A stretch of DNA of 64,000 bases. It comes from a bacterium. GTDB taxonomy: Bacteria > Joyebacterota > Joyebacteria > Joyebacterales > Joyebacteraceae. Where the stretch lies: the NCBI GenBank assembly GCA_025774935.1, contig JALGZK010000005.1, positions 62,001 to 126,000 on the forward strand, written 5' to 3'. Positions 40,893-50,026 of this stretch are shown piece after piece. How positions within the stretch are numbered: position 1 is the stretch's first letter; the number at the start of each line of letters is the position of its first letter. Under the pieces are notes generated by a model that saw only the letters and a list, made by a program, of their open reading frames with translations, ran no database searches and had not been told where the DNA came from. The translations under genes were made by a program, and so were the position numbers.

Positions 40893-42142
40893 CACGCCGC
40901 GCCCTCCGCGCCCGCCTCCCCGGCCGGCGACCGGCCCTCGAAGAGGGAGCCGTACGCCTTCAGTAGCTCCTTGCTCGTGTGCTCCCAGCTGAGCTCGTTC
41001 TCGATCCGTTCGCGGTTCCTCTGCCCCATCTCTTGCCTGAGCCTCTCGTCGTCGAGAAGCTGGATGATCTTCTCTCCGAACTCGATCTCGTCGTTCGGGG
41101 CGGCGTAGAGCGCGCCGTCCTGCGCCGAGAAGCGGCTCTCCTTCAGGTCGAACGACACCATGGCCTTCCCGAACGTCATGTACTCGAGGACCTTGTTCAT
41201 GGTCGAGACGTTGTTGAGGGGGTTCCTCGGGTCCGGGCACACGCACAGGTCGGCCGTCGACAGGTAGCGCTCGACGTCCTCGTCCGGAACGCGGCCGGTC
41301 ATGTCCACCGCGCCCGTGAGCCCGAGATCGTCGCGGAGCCTCTTGACCGCCTCGAAGGAGTCGCCCGCGCCGATGAGCGCGAAGTGCACGTCCTTCCTCT
41401 TCACGACGTCGACGACGTGCCTGGCCGCTCGCAGCAGATAGTCGAGACCGTCCTGCGGCGCCATCACGCCCAGATAGCAGACCAGGAACTTCTTGCCCTT
41501 CTTGAGGGTCACGTCCGGCTCGACGGGGCTGAACCGTGAGAGCTTCGGCCCGCTTCTGACGACGAACGTGCGCTCGCCCGGGAAGTCCCCGATCTCCTCG
41601 GCGTGCTCGCGGTACGAGTCGTTCGTCGAGATGACCATGTCGGCGGCGTTGTAGGTGGCGCGCTCGAGCATCCGGAGGAGCCAGAAGTTCATGGCCCGAC
41701 TGCCTCCGAAGCGCGAGAGGTAGAGCTCGGGACAGAGGTCGTGCTGGTCGTAGACGAATTTGGTTCCCTTGAGCAGCTTGAAGATCAGCCCGATCATGTA
41801 GAACGTGTCTGGCGGATTGCACGCGTGGATCGCGTCGAAGCCCGTCTCTCTCGAGATCTTGAACGCGAGCGACAGGCTCTTCAGCCAGCAGTACGGAAAC
41901 TCCCACGCGTAGGAGAGCTTCGTCGTCGTCGGAGGAGGAGGCGGGTAGCGGTAGATCCTGATACCGTCGATCTCCTCGTACGGTTCCCGGTCGATCCCCA
42001 CGCCCTGCGGGCAGATTACCGAGACGTCGTACCCCGCGGCCCTGAGCGTCGTCGACTCCAGCCACACGCGCCTGTCGAACGGCACCGGCAGGTTCTCGAC
42101 GATGATGAGTATCCTCTTCCTGTCGTTCAAATGGTCCCCCAA
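40892..42142 (-). CDS. GT4 glycosyltransferase
   Basis: The 416-residue GT-B enzyme has N-domain VENLPVPFDRRVWLES, QHDLCPELYLSRFG, and C-domain VCYLGVMAPQDGLDYLL with CPDPRNPLNNVSTMNKVLEYM, the form typical of the WbuB/GT4 branch acting on uronate or N-acetyl sugars. It lies between algD and the radical SAM gene and is coupled to the latter. Confidence 0.88.
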   Translation of the reverse strand: MGDHLNDRKRILIIVENLPVPFDRRVWLESTTLRAAGYDVSVICPQGVGIDREPYEEIDGIRIYRYPPPPPTTTKLSYAWEFPYCWLKSLSLAFKISRETGFDAIHACNPPDTFYMIGLIFKLLKGTKFVYDQHDLCPELYLSRFGGSRAMNFWLLRMLERATYNAADMVISTNDSYREHAEEIGDFPGERTFVVRSGPKLSRFSPVEPDVTLKKGKKFLVCYLGVMAPQDGLDYLLRAARHVVDVVKRKDVHFALIGAGDSFEAVKRLRDDLGLTGAVDMTGRVPDEDVERYLSTADLCVCPDPRNPLNNVSTMNKVLEYMTFGKAMVSFDLKESRFSAQDGALYAAPNDEIEFGEKIIQLLDDERLRQEMGQRNRERIENELSWEHTSKELLKAYGSLFEGRSPAGEAGAEGAA

Positions 42143-42199
42143 TCCGTCTCGGCCGGCGACCCGGAGCGAAGAAGCGCGGGCCCGCGGAGATCACCACGA

Positions 42200-42215
42200 G
42201 CCCGGCGCGCCGGGC
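42200..42215 (-). terminator. 16-bp perfect palindrome after algD
   Basis: GCCCGGCGCGCCGGGC lies 8 nt past the algD stop. No U-tract follows, so it may be a processing or pausing hairpin inside the long operon rather than a terminator. Confidence 0.35.
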
Positions 42216-42222
42216 GGGACTC

Positions 42223-43548
42223 CTACCACGAGATCCCGACGTACTGGCCGTTCACCGTCGACGTGTCATCGACGATGCGCACGAGGTCGATCATGACCTG
42301 ATCCGGGCGCATCCTCCCCGGAACGTCCTTGAACTCCTCCGCCGCGTTCGCGACGACGAGGACTTCCGAGCGCTCCAGCACCTGGTCGACGGTCTCGGCC
42401 TTGAGACGCTGCGCGTAGGGCAGCTCGTGCTCGAGGAACCCGAGGTTCGAGCCCAGGAGCGCTTCCCACGAAATGTTCTTGTCGTAGATGGAAAGCTCGT
42501 AGCCCTTGCCGATGAGGGTGCTCACGACCTGGACGATCGGGCTCTCCCTCAGATCGTCCGTCCCCGCCTTGAAGCTCATGCCCAGGACCCCAACCTTCCG
42601 CTTCCCCGTGGCCCGTACACACTCGATCGCTCTCTCGATCTGGAGCTTGTTCGAAGGTATCGCGGCACGGAGGACCGGGCAGTCGACGCCCGTGTCCCGG
42701 CTCATGCGGACGATCGCACGCAGGTCCTTCGGCAGGCACGACCCTCCGAACGCGAAGCCCGGCTTCAGGTAGTAAGGAGAGAGGTTGAGCTGCGTGTCGA
42801 GGCAGAAGATCCTCATGACCTCGTGGCTGTCCGGCACGCCCATCGCCTTGCAGACGTTCCCGATCTCGTTCGCGAAGCACACCTTGATGGCGTGGAAGCA
42901 GTTGTCGGCGTACTTCACCATCTCCGCGATCTTGATCTGGGTCCTGACCGTCGGCGCGTCGATCGACTCGTAGAGCTTCGCGAGCGCGTCGCCCGCCCGG
43001 CTCCCCGGCTCGATCTCGCCGATTACGATCTTGGGAGGGTTGTAGAAGTCGGAGACGGCGGACGCCTCTCTCAGGAACTCGGGGTTGAAGCAGACCCCGA
43101 AGCCCTCGCCGACCTTCTTCCCGGACACCTCCTCGAGGATCGGGACCATCTCGGTCTCGACGGTCCCCGGAGGGATGGTGCTCCTGAAGATGATCGTGTG
43201 GAAGTCGTCCTTCTTCCTGATCACCTCTCCGATCTGCTGGCAGACCCGTCTGGTGTAGTCCAGGTTCGGGTTCCCGTCCTTCATCGATGGCGTCCCGACG
43301 CACACGAGCGAGATCTCGGTGCGCATCACGGCGTCCTCGTAGTCCTCGGTCGCCGTCAGCCTCCCCTCCGCCACTCCCCGGGCGATCAACTCGTCGAGAC
43401 CGGGCTCGACGATCGGGCTCCTGCCCGTCTTGATCGGCGTGAGCTTCTTCGGGTTGACGTCGAGACCGACGACGGTGTTCCCCATGTCGGCCAGGCACGC
43501 CGACGAGACGCACCCGACGTACCCGAGACCAAGCACGCTGACTCTCAT
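42223..43548 (-). CDS. algD: GDP-mannose 6-dehydrogenase, AlgD-like
   Basis: AlgD oxidises GDP-mannose to GDP-mannuronate, the committed precursor of alginate-type polymers. The 441 residues follow AlgD throughout: VLGLGYVGCVSSACL, SPIVEPGLDELI, VCVGTPSMKDGN, VCFNPEFLREASA, active-site Cys in FAFGGSCLPKDLRA, GMSFKAGTDDLRESP and LIGKGYELSIYDKN. The FNPEFLREA and LIGKGYEL forms favour GDP-mannose over UDP-glucose specificity. ATG at 43548 is preferred over an earlier GTG by family alignment. ManC is encoded 5 kb downstream in the same locus. Confidence 0.85.
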   Translation of the reverse strand: MRVSVLGLGYVGCVSSACLADMGNTVVGLDVNPKKLTPIKTGRSPIVEPGLDELIARGVAEGRLTATEDYEDAVMRTEISLVCVGTPSMKDGNPNLDYTRRVCQQIGEVIRKKDDFHTIIFRSTIPPGTVETEMVPILEEVSGKKVGEGFGVCFNPEFLREASAVSDFYNPPKIVIGEIEPGSRAGDALAKLYESIDAPTVRTQIKIAEMVKYADNCFHAIKVCFANEIGNVCKAMGVPDSHEVMRIFCLDTQLNLSPYYLKPGFAFGGSCLPKDLRAIVRMSRDTGVDCPVLRAAIPSNKLQIERAIECVRATGKRKVGVLGMSFKAGTDDLRESPIVQVVSTLIGKGYELSIYDKNISWEALLGSNLGFLEHELPYAQRLKAETVDQVLERSEVLVVANAAEEFKDVPGRMRPDQVMIDLVRIVDDTSTVNGQYVGISW

Positions 43549-43568
43549 GCCCAAGGCCCCTGCTCCTC

Positions 43569-45905
43569 TCACTCGGATCCGCCCGCGAGGCGGTTCCGGG
43601 CGGGCTCGAACTCTGAGTCCCGCTCTCCGTCAGACCAGTTCACTATGTCCAGACCGTACAGTCTCTTCTGTCCGTTCCGCTCGGCGACGAAGCCGAGCGC
43701 GCCTTCGAACGTCGCGCCCGCTGCCTCGACGCACGGCAGTCCGAGGAGGCACACGTCCCGCCCGCCGTCGAAGACCGTCTCGAGGACGGTCCCCTCGTTC
43801 GCCGCGCCCGTGGGACACTCGACCCCCACGTCCCGCGCCCCTTCGAAGGGCACGACGGTGAAGACGAGCGTCGCCGGGAGCCGCGCGCGTCCCGCGGCCA
43901 CGACTGCCGGCGCCGCCTCCTTCACCCCGAACGCCGGCGACACCCACCCGCCCGGCGGATCGTCCCGGCCCTCGACCGTCCCGATAGAGACCCCGGGAGG
44001 CAGCCACGCGCGGAGCCAGACCCCGCGCCCGCTCCCGTCCCTGAACGAGAGCGCGTCCTCGATCGCGGAATCCGCGCTCTCGTCGGGCCTCATTCCGGGG
44101 GCGAGCTGGAACGTCGCGGCGAGCTCGTGCTCACCCTCGCCCGTGAGGTCGTCGACGACGAGCCAGTATCCTCGCTTTCCGAAGACGATCCTCCTCCGAT
44201 GGCGCACGCCGAGCGACGTCAGGTACCCGTCGTGCGCTCCCTCGAAGAAGTCGAAGTGCTCCTCGGACGCCCAACGCAGCTGCTCGGGGCGGGCGCGCCT
44301 GCCCCAGATGAACGGCCCGAGCATCTCCGACTGGCTCGTCCCGTCCACCGTCACCGTGTTGTGCGCTTCCGTGCTCCTGAAGTGGTCGCGCCACCTGAGA
44401 TCGCGGTGGTAGCAGTAGGTCCCCGGGTCGACGACGACCCACTCGCCTCCCGCCGCGATCGAGAGCGACAGACAGTCCGCGTGCCCGTGGGCCGCGATCG
44501 ACGCGTAGCCCAGCGGGCCGCAGTCGATGACGCCGTGGTGTCCTCCGGCCGCGGGCACGAAGTACCCGCCGTCCGGGTACGCGCTCGACTCCGCGGCTCC
44601 GGGAGCCGCGTCGTCTCCCCGGCCCGCGAGCCACTCCCTGACCGCGGCCGGCCCGAAGAGCCAGAGCGCAGGCTCCAGGTCGGCCTCGCTGAGCTCCGCG
44701 GGGACGCCGCGACCGGACACGAGCGCCGCGCACGCGGCCGCCCGGGCGCACTGTCTTCCGCGCTCGTCGGCAAGATCGAAGGCCCTGCCCCCGTCCTCGT
44801 CGCCGATCGCGGGAGGCTCCCAGCGCGGCCCGCCCGTTCGCTCAAGGAACGTACCCATCCTGCCGACGCGGTCCGCGAGGACCGGCGACAGAGGGGCGCC
44901 GGAACCCAGCGCGGCCGCCTGTGCGGCCAGGCAGAACTCCAGCACGAATGCTTGATAGTGCAATGTCTGTTCCCGGCAGACGCCGTCCTTGCTCGTCTGG
45001 GCGAGAACGTCGCTCTCGAGGAGGGCCCGTCCCGTCCGCACCCACCTGGGGGCTCGAGAGAAGAACGGAAACACCGACCCGATCACAAAGAGCCCGGCCC
45101 CCTCGCCGATCAGGTGGTTGTTCCTGGATGAGGCGTAGATAGACAAATTATCACAGATGTGGCGCGCCTGCAACGCCGCGCTGGTGAGGAGATTCCGGGC
45201 GTCGCCGTCCCTCGCCCCGGTCGTCCCGACGAGGTCGACCGCCATCCCCCACGAAATGAGGCGGAGCCCAAGCTCGAGCGCGCTCGACCAGTTGATTCCA
45301 CGATACGGCGGGTTCTGCTCGACCCACGAGCGGATGTGATCCCAGACCGCCTCCGCGTAGCGCGGATCGCCCGAGAGAAAGTGCGCCCTCGCGAGCGTCA
45401 CCAGGTGGTGCTGGCGGTTGACCTCCCAGACGTGGCGCGGGTCGCCGATCTCGTCGTCGAACCGGTAGTCGACGTCCGCCCAGAAGACGTCGGGCCACCG
45501 CCTGCCCGTCTCGGGGTCCCGGTGCCAGTCGGGATCGCGGCCGATCTCGAACTCGGTGAAGCCGTACGCAGGCATCCACCCCGAGAGGATCCGGTCCGCT
45601 GCGGCAACGACGGTCTCGGGGGACCCACCGATGCCGGCGATGGCGCGACCGAGCGCATCGGGATCGCTCCCGCAGCGCAGGAGCCGGCCCCTCGCGGAGG
45701 CGACGAGCTCCTCCGCCGAGACTTCGGACCCGCCCCGCCCGCGGTCGAGCAGCGAACGGAGATCCGGCAGCTTCGCCCTGCCCGCGCCCCTCGTCGTTCT
45801 GTGGAAGGCGTTCCTGACCTCGCGCCTCGCCCTGACCGCGACCTCGGACGGCGTCATGGCCCGGGCCCTCAAGAGCATCCAGAGGATGCGCGACCGCTTC
45901 CTCAT
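43569..45905 (-). CDS. Heparinase II/III family protein (polysaccharide lyase-like)
   Basis: The 778 residues show an N-terminal helical toroid (about 80-400; WEVNRQHHLVTLARA, SRNNHLIGEGAGLF) and a C-terminal beta-sandwich with the signature GYASIAAHGHADCLSLSIAAG and YCYHRDLRWRDHFRSTEAHNT read in parts. Tyr and His residues in these motifs form the lyase site in relatives, which cleave uronic-acid polymers. No signal peptide is evident (MRKRSRILWMLL), so it may act on lipid-linked intermediates inside the cell or be exported otherwise. It overlaps the upstream transferase by 4 nt and sits next to algD, fitting a uronate polymer. Confidence 0.85.
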   Translation of the reverse strand: MRKRSRILWMLLRARAMTPSEVAVRARREVRNAFHRTTRGAGRAKLPDLRSLLDRGRGGSEVSAEELVASARGRLLRCGSDPDALGRAIAGIGGSPETVVAAADRILSGWMPAYGFTEFEIGRDPDWHRDPETGRRWPDVFWADVDYRFDDEIGDPRHVWEVNRQHHLVTLARAHFLSGDPRYAEAVWDHIRSWVEQNPPYRGINWSSALELGLRLISWGMAVDLVGTTGARDGDARNLLTSAALQARHICDNLSIYASSRNNHLIGEGAGLFVIGSVFPFFSRAPRWVRTGRALLESDVLAQTSKDGVCREQTLHYQAFVLEFCLAAQAAALGSGAPLSPVLADRVGRMGTFLERTGGPRWEPPAIGDEDGGRAFDLADERGRQCARAAACAALVSGRGVPAELSEADLEPALWLFGPAAVREWLAGRGDDAAPGAAESSAYPDGGYFVPAAGGHHGVIDCGPLGYASIAAHGHADCLSLSIAAGGEWVVVDPGTYCYHRDLRWRDHFRSTEAHNTVTVDGTSQSEMLGPFIWGRRARPEQLRWASEEHFDFFEGAHDGYLTSLGVRHRRRIVFGKRGYWLVVDDLTGEGEHELAATFQLAPGMRPDESADSAIEDALSFRDGSGRGVWLRAWLPPGVSIGTVEGRDDPPGGWVSPAFGVKEAAPAVVAAGRARLPATLVFTVVPFEGARDVGVECPTGAANEGTVLETVFDGGRDVCLLGLPCVEAAGATFEGALGFVAERNGQKRLYGLDIVNWSDGERDSEFEPARNRLAGGSE

Positions 45906-47143
45906 GGCCGCCCTCCGCTCGCGACGAGTTCGCCGAAGAGCTCCTCCATGGAGTCGACCGCGCGGTCCCAGCCGTACTTCTGCTCGACGTACGTCCGGCA
46001 GCGGGCGCGGAGCGCCCTGTTCGCGTCCTCATCCGAGAGCCACTCGAGCATGATCCGAATGCCCCGCCGGATCGCCTGCGCGTCGGCTCCCGCGAACAGG
46101 AGCTGAGGCGCGAGCGGCCGGAGAAGCTCGGGCGTCGCACCGATGGGGGTCCCTATGGCCGGCGTTCCGCACGCGAGCGCCTCGAGCGTCACCATTCCGA
46201 ACCCCTCGAAGGCGAGCGACGGGAGCACGAAGAGGTCGGCGGCCTGGTAGTGCCTCACCAGGTCGTCGTCGTCGACGAAACCTGCGAATCGGACGTGGTC
46301 GGCAAGCCCGAGAGACGCGGCCTGCTGCCTGAGCTCCCCCTCGAGCCTCCCCCGTCCCGCCACCACGAGGAGCGCTTCGGGGAACGTCCCCCTCACCTCC
46401 GCGAACGCGGCGATGAGGTTCTCGAGCCCCATCCTCGGAACGAGCCGTCGGGCGGTGAAGAGAACGGGCCGGTCGACCGGGAGGCCGAGTTCCCCTCTCA
46501 CGGCCTCGCGATCGGGCGCGGGGCGGAACCGCTCGAGGTCGACGCCGCCGGGGATCTTCTCGATCTTGTCCACGACGAACGGGTAGTAGCTCCTGAGCTG
46601 TTCGGTGGAGAAGTCCGAGAGAACGACGATGCGGTCGGCTCGGCCGAGCCCCGCCTTCTCGGTCCGCTTCGCGAACCCTCCGAAGAACAGGGACTCGAGC
46701 GGCTTCCCGATGCTCCGCTCGGCGCCCTCCAGGTGCAGCTCCTGCCAGTACGAGGCGTGGAACGTCATCACCTCGGGAATCCGCTTCCGCCGCGCGACGC
46801 CGAGGTAGGCGTAGTACGGGAAGTGATGGTGCGCGAGCGCGATGTCGAACACCTTCGTGGCGAGGAGCTTCGCAAGCACCGGACGCGAGCTCCGGATCGC
46901 GTCAGCCGTGCGCCCCCCGAACCGGCGTCTGCTCCCCGCGTCGCCGTAGCGGTGCACGGTGACGCCGTACATCTCCTCGACGTCGGCCGTGTCCGGCTTC
47001 GTCCTCTGCCCGACGAGATCAACGGCGTGGCCGCGCTCGGCGAGCCTGCGGATCGTCTCGTAGGCGACCGTCTCGACGCCCCCGAAGCTGTCTGGGAAGA
47101 AGAACTGGTTGATCACGAGGATCCTGAGGTTCCGGTCCGTCAT
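45902..47143 (-). CDS. GT4 glycosyltransferase
   Basis: From ATG 47143 the protein has 413 residues: N-domain INQFFFPDSFGGVETVAYE, C-domain VLFTARRLVPRMGLENLI, and the E-x7-E segment EGFGMVTLEALACG. The start overlaps the preceding stop (ATGA), the strongest support for this choice over longer readings. It is a typical mannosyl/glucosyl transferase of exopolysaccharide loci; specificity is unknown. Confidence 0.89.
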   Translation of the reverse strand: MTDRNLRILVINQFFFPDSFGGVETVAYETIRRLAERGHAVDLVGQRTKPDTADVEEMYGVTVHRYGDAGSRRRFGGRTADAIRSSRPVLAKLLATKVFDIALAHHHFPYYAYLGVARRKRIPEVMTFHASYWQELHLEGAERSIGKPLESLFFGGFAKRTEKAGLGRADRIVVLSDFSTEQLRSYYPFVVDKIEKIPGGVDLERFRPAPDREAVRGELGLPVDRPVLFTARRLVPRMGLENLIAAFAEVRGTFPEALLVVAGRGRLEGELRQQAASLGLADHVRFAGFVDDDDLVRHYQAADLFVLPSLAFEGFGMVTLEALACGTPAIGTPIGATPELLRPLAPQLLFAGADAQAIRRGIRIMLEWLSDEDANRALRARCRTYVEQKYGWDRAVDSMEELFGELVASGGRP

Positions 47144-48336
47144 CGGGCGCGTTCCTCCCCCCCACCCGTCCTCTCCCTCCACACGTCCTCGTAGACGGAG
47201 ACAACGGCGCGGATGCACGCGTCGATGCTGAACTCCGCCGCAACCTTCCGCCGACCCGCCTCTCCCATCGCGGCGCCGTGGTCGGGAGAGCCGAGGACCT
47301 TGACGGTGGCCTCGGCGAGCGCAGCGGCGTCGTGCGTCGGGATGAGGAAGCCCGTCACGCCCTCGTCGATCTCCTCGCTCACCCCGCCCACGTCAGTGGC
47401 GACGACCGGAAGGCCCGTCGCCATCGCTTCGAGGATCGTCAGCGGCAGGCACTCGTTGTCGGAAGGCAGGATCAGAAGGTCGGATGCCGCGAGGAGCGCC
47501 GGAACGTCGCGCCGGAACCCCGTGAAGACCACCGAGTCGAGGATCCCGAGCGACTCGGCCTCTGCCCTCACCTCGTCCTCGATCTCGCCCCAGCCGACGA
47601 ACAGGAGCTTGTAAGACGGGACCTCCTTCTTGACCGCGGCGAACGACTGGAGCGCGTAGGTGTGTCCCTTCCTCGGCGTGAGCCGTCCGACGAGCACGGC
47701 GACCAGGTCGTCGCCCGCGATTCCGAGCTCGGCGCGAACGCCAGCCCTGTCGTGGTCCAGCTGGAACGCCGGGACATCGACACCGTTCAGAATCGCCACG
47801 ATCTTCTCCGGCGGGACGTGGTAGTTCTCGATCTGCATGTCACGCGACAGATCCGAGACAGCGATCGTCCGGTCGACGAACAGGTTGCTGAACCTCACGA
47901 ACGCGGTGATGATCTGCCGGCCAAGAGGGAAGTTCGACTCGATCGCCCTCGCGAGATGCTCGGTGACGACGACGGCGCGCGCTCCGGCGGCCCGGGCGCC
48001 CACGACGTCGAGCAGTATCGTCCGCGGGTCGGTCTTGTTGAAGTGGACGAACTCGTAGCCGCGGAGGTGTTTCCATCCGACGAAGAACGCGAGCGGGTTG
48101 TACTCCTTCGTTGGCAGGAAGCGCGTCACGGTGAAGCCCCGCTCGCGCAGGTCGCCGACCCACGGGTCGACGATCCGCCGGTCGGCGGCGTAGACGTGCG
48201 GCTCGAAGCCCTCCCTCGCGAGACCCTCGACGAGTGCCGTGAGGTAGAACTCGGCGCCGCCCCAGCCGCGGGCGTCGGTATAGACGGCGATCTTCTTCGG
48301 AACCGCCTTCTGGAGGGAGGGAGCGGGGGCCGTCAT
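47140..48336 (-). CDS. GT4 glycosyltransferase
   Basis: The 398-residue GT-B enzyme has VYTDARGWGGAEFYLTALVEG in its N-domain (read in parts), VAVLVGRLTPRKGHTYAL and SDNECLPLTILEAMATGLP in its C-domain. It overlaps both neighbours by 4 nt, placing it firmly in the operon. Confidence 0.89.
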   Translation of the reverse strand: MTAPAPSLQKAVPKKIAVYTDARGWGGAEFYLTALVEGLAREGFEPHVYAADRRIVDPWVGDLRERGFTVTRFLPTKEYNPLAFFVGWKHLRGYEFVHFNKTDPRTILLDVVGARAAGARAVVVTEHLARAIESNFPLGRQIITAFVRFSNLFVDRTIAVSDLSRDMQIENYHVPPEKIVAILNGVDVPAFQLDHDRAGVRAELGIAGDDLVAVLVGRLTPRKGHTYALQSFAAVKKEVPSYKLLFVGWGEIEDEVRAEAESLGILDSVVFTGFRRDVPALLAASDLLILPSDNECLPLTILEAMATGLPVVATDVGGVSEEIDEGVTGFLIPTHDAAALAEATVKVLGSPDHGAAMGEAGRRKVAAEFSIDACIRAVVSVYEDVWRERTGGGEERAR

Positions 48337-49922
48337 GATTCGAGCCAGACCGCGCTGGGGACCGGAACGCGCCCGTACTCGTCGGGCTCCTTGGACGGAG
48401 GGAGCTTCCCCTCTTTGATCAGGCGGTTCATGACGACGACCATGGCCACGAGCGCGTAGTACGCGTACCCGACGTTCCGGTCGTTGAAGATGTGAACGAA
48501 GAACATCTGCGCGCTGATGGCGAGCATCGCCACGAACATCCCCTGTGCGAGGAAGCCGTAGCCCGGCACCCGCGAGACGGCCCGGAGATTCGAGACGGAC
48601 ATGGCGAAGATCCGGAGGGCGAGCACGATCCAGATGAGCATCGCCGGGAGACCCATCTCAGCGCCGAACGTCAGGAAGACGTTGTGCGCCTGCGCGAGGA
48701 ACCCGTGCGATCGCCACGAGGTGTCCGCGTGCCACGGGAACGCCCCGGGACCTACGCCCGTCAGCGGGTACCGCTTGATGAGCCCCATGGCGCTCTTGAA
48801 GATCTCCGGCCGCTCGGAGAAGCCGCTTCGGTTGAGCTGCTCGAAGCGGATGGAGATCATCTCGCCGAGGCTCATCCCGGCGTACATGAGCGACATCCCC
48901 TGGGCGACCACCAGGAAGAGCGCTGAGAAGAACACGATGCGGAGCAGCGCCCTTCTGTCCGCCATGCCCAGGATCGTGAATCCGGTCAGCGTGGAGATCC
49001 ACGAGCTCCTCGAGTACGTGAAGAGGAGCCCGAGGAAGCCGATGAGAACGGCCATGTTCGCGCCGAGCCTGCGCACGAACCCCTTCAGGTGGTCGACCGA
49101 GAAGAACCAGATGGGCATGGACATCAGGAGGAATGCGCCGAAGAAGTTCGGGTGCCCGAGACCGAGGAACCCGGCTCCGGCCGTCCGGCCTCCGACGACT
49201 CCGGCCTCCCACTGCTCCTCTGTCGCGACTACCGCCTCGACGGTGCCACTGAACCTGGAGTAGATGCCGACGCCCGCCACGAGGAGTCCGGACGCAGCGA
49301 AGACGAGCGCGAATCGCCGGAGGTCTGTCGCCGTCCGGAGGAGAGTCACGACGAAGTAGAACCAGGCGAAGTAGAGGAGCTGTTCCTTATAGTAGAGGAG
49401 CACGCGCATCTGCGGGTCGGCGTCGACGGGAACGTCTCCCGCGCGGAACGGGTTCACGTTCGTGTTGACGCCGATCAGGGTCGAGATCGTCACGAACAAC
49501 AGGAAGAGCCCGATGTTCAGGTCGAGCGGCGTTCGTCGGACGAGCGGTCCTTTCGCGGCCATCTCGAGGTCGATCGTGTACCGGAGGAGGTAGACGATCC
49601 ACACCGCGAGGACCGCGAAGTTGAAGCCGCTCACGTGGAACGTATTGAGCGCGCCGAAGCTCACGCCGGGACGCGTGAACGCGATCATCGCCGCGAGACC
49701 GAGCATGGCCCACTCGATCTTGACGACGGTGAGTGTGATGATGGCCGCCGCCATCGTATAGACGAGCAGGTGCATCGGAGACGGCAGCCTCACCCTCGTG
49801 AGGAGGACCCACGACGAGCCCGCGTAGAAGAAGATCGCGAGGGCCCAGAGCGGCCAGAGCTTGCCGAGCCGGTCCTCCGCCTTCTCGTACAGGTCGTAGA
49901 GTGTCTGCGCGATCCCGTTCAT
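48333..49922 (-). CDS. O-antigen ligase/Wzy-type polymerase
   Basis: This polytopic inner-membrane protein of 529 residues has about a dozen hydrophobic segments and a large periplasmic loop (about 340-410) with the ligase/polymerase pattern YPLTGVGPGAF and AHNVFLTFGAEMGLPAML. Such proteins polymerise lipid-linked repeat units (Wzy) or ligate them (WaaL). With Wza, Wzz and CpsD-like proteins alongside, Wzy-type polymerase is the better reading. Confidence 0.82.
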   Translation of the reverse strand: MNGIAQTLYDLYEKAEDRLGKLWPLWALAIFFYAGSSWVLLTRVRLPSPMHLLVYTMAAAIITLTVVKIEWAMLGLAAMIAFTRPGVSFGALNTFHVSGFNFAVLAVWIVYLLRYTIDLEMAAKGPLVRRTPLDLNIGLFLLFVTISTLIGVNTNVNPFRAGDVPVDADPQMRVLLYYKEQLLYFAWFYFVVTLLRTATDLRRFALVFAASGLLVAGVGIYSRFSGTVEAVVATEEQWEAGVVGGRTAGAGFLGLGHPNFFGAFLLMSMPIWFFSVDHLKGFVRRLGANMAVLIGFLGLLFTYSRSSWISTLTGFTILGMADRRALLRIVFFSALFLVVAQGMSLMYAGMSLGEMISIRFEQLNRSGFSERPEIFKSAMGLIKRYPLTGVGPGAFPWHADTSWRSHGFLAQAHNVFLTFGAEMGLPAMLIWIVLALRIFAMSVSNLRAVSRVPGYGFLAQGMFVAMLAISAQMFFVHIFNDRNVGYAYYALVAMVVVMNRLIKEGKLPPSKEPDEYGRVPVPSAVWLES

Positions 49923-50026
49923 GCCGTCGCTCCGAACACGGTGCCCCGCGGTCGCTTCACTGGTGCGTCGTCAGCCGGAAGTCTGCGAGTGCCGCCCGGG
50001 CGGGGCGCCGGGGTGACCTCCCGACG

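Noticed and set aside
39912-42197. A 761-codon frame joining the radical SAM protein to upstream sequence
   Set aside because: The upstream portion is out of frame with a convincing GT4 gene; the radical SAM protein begins at the ATG at 40892.
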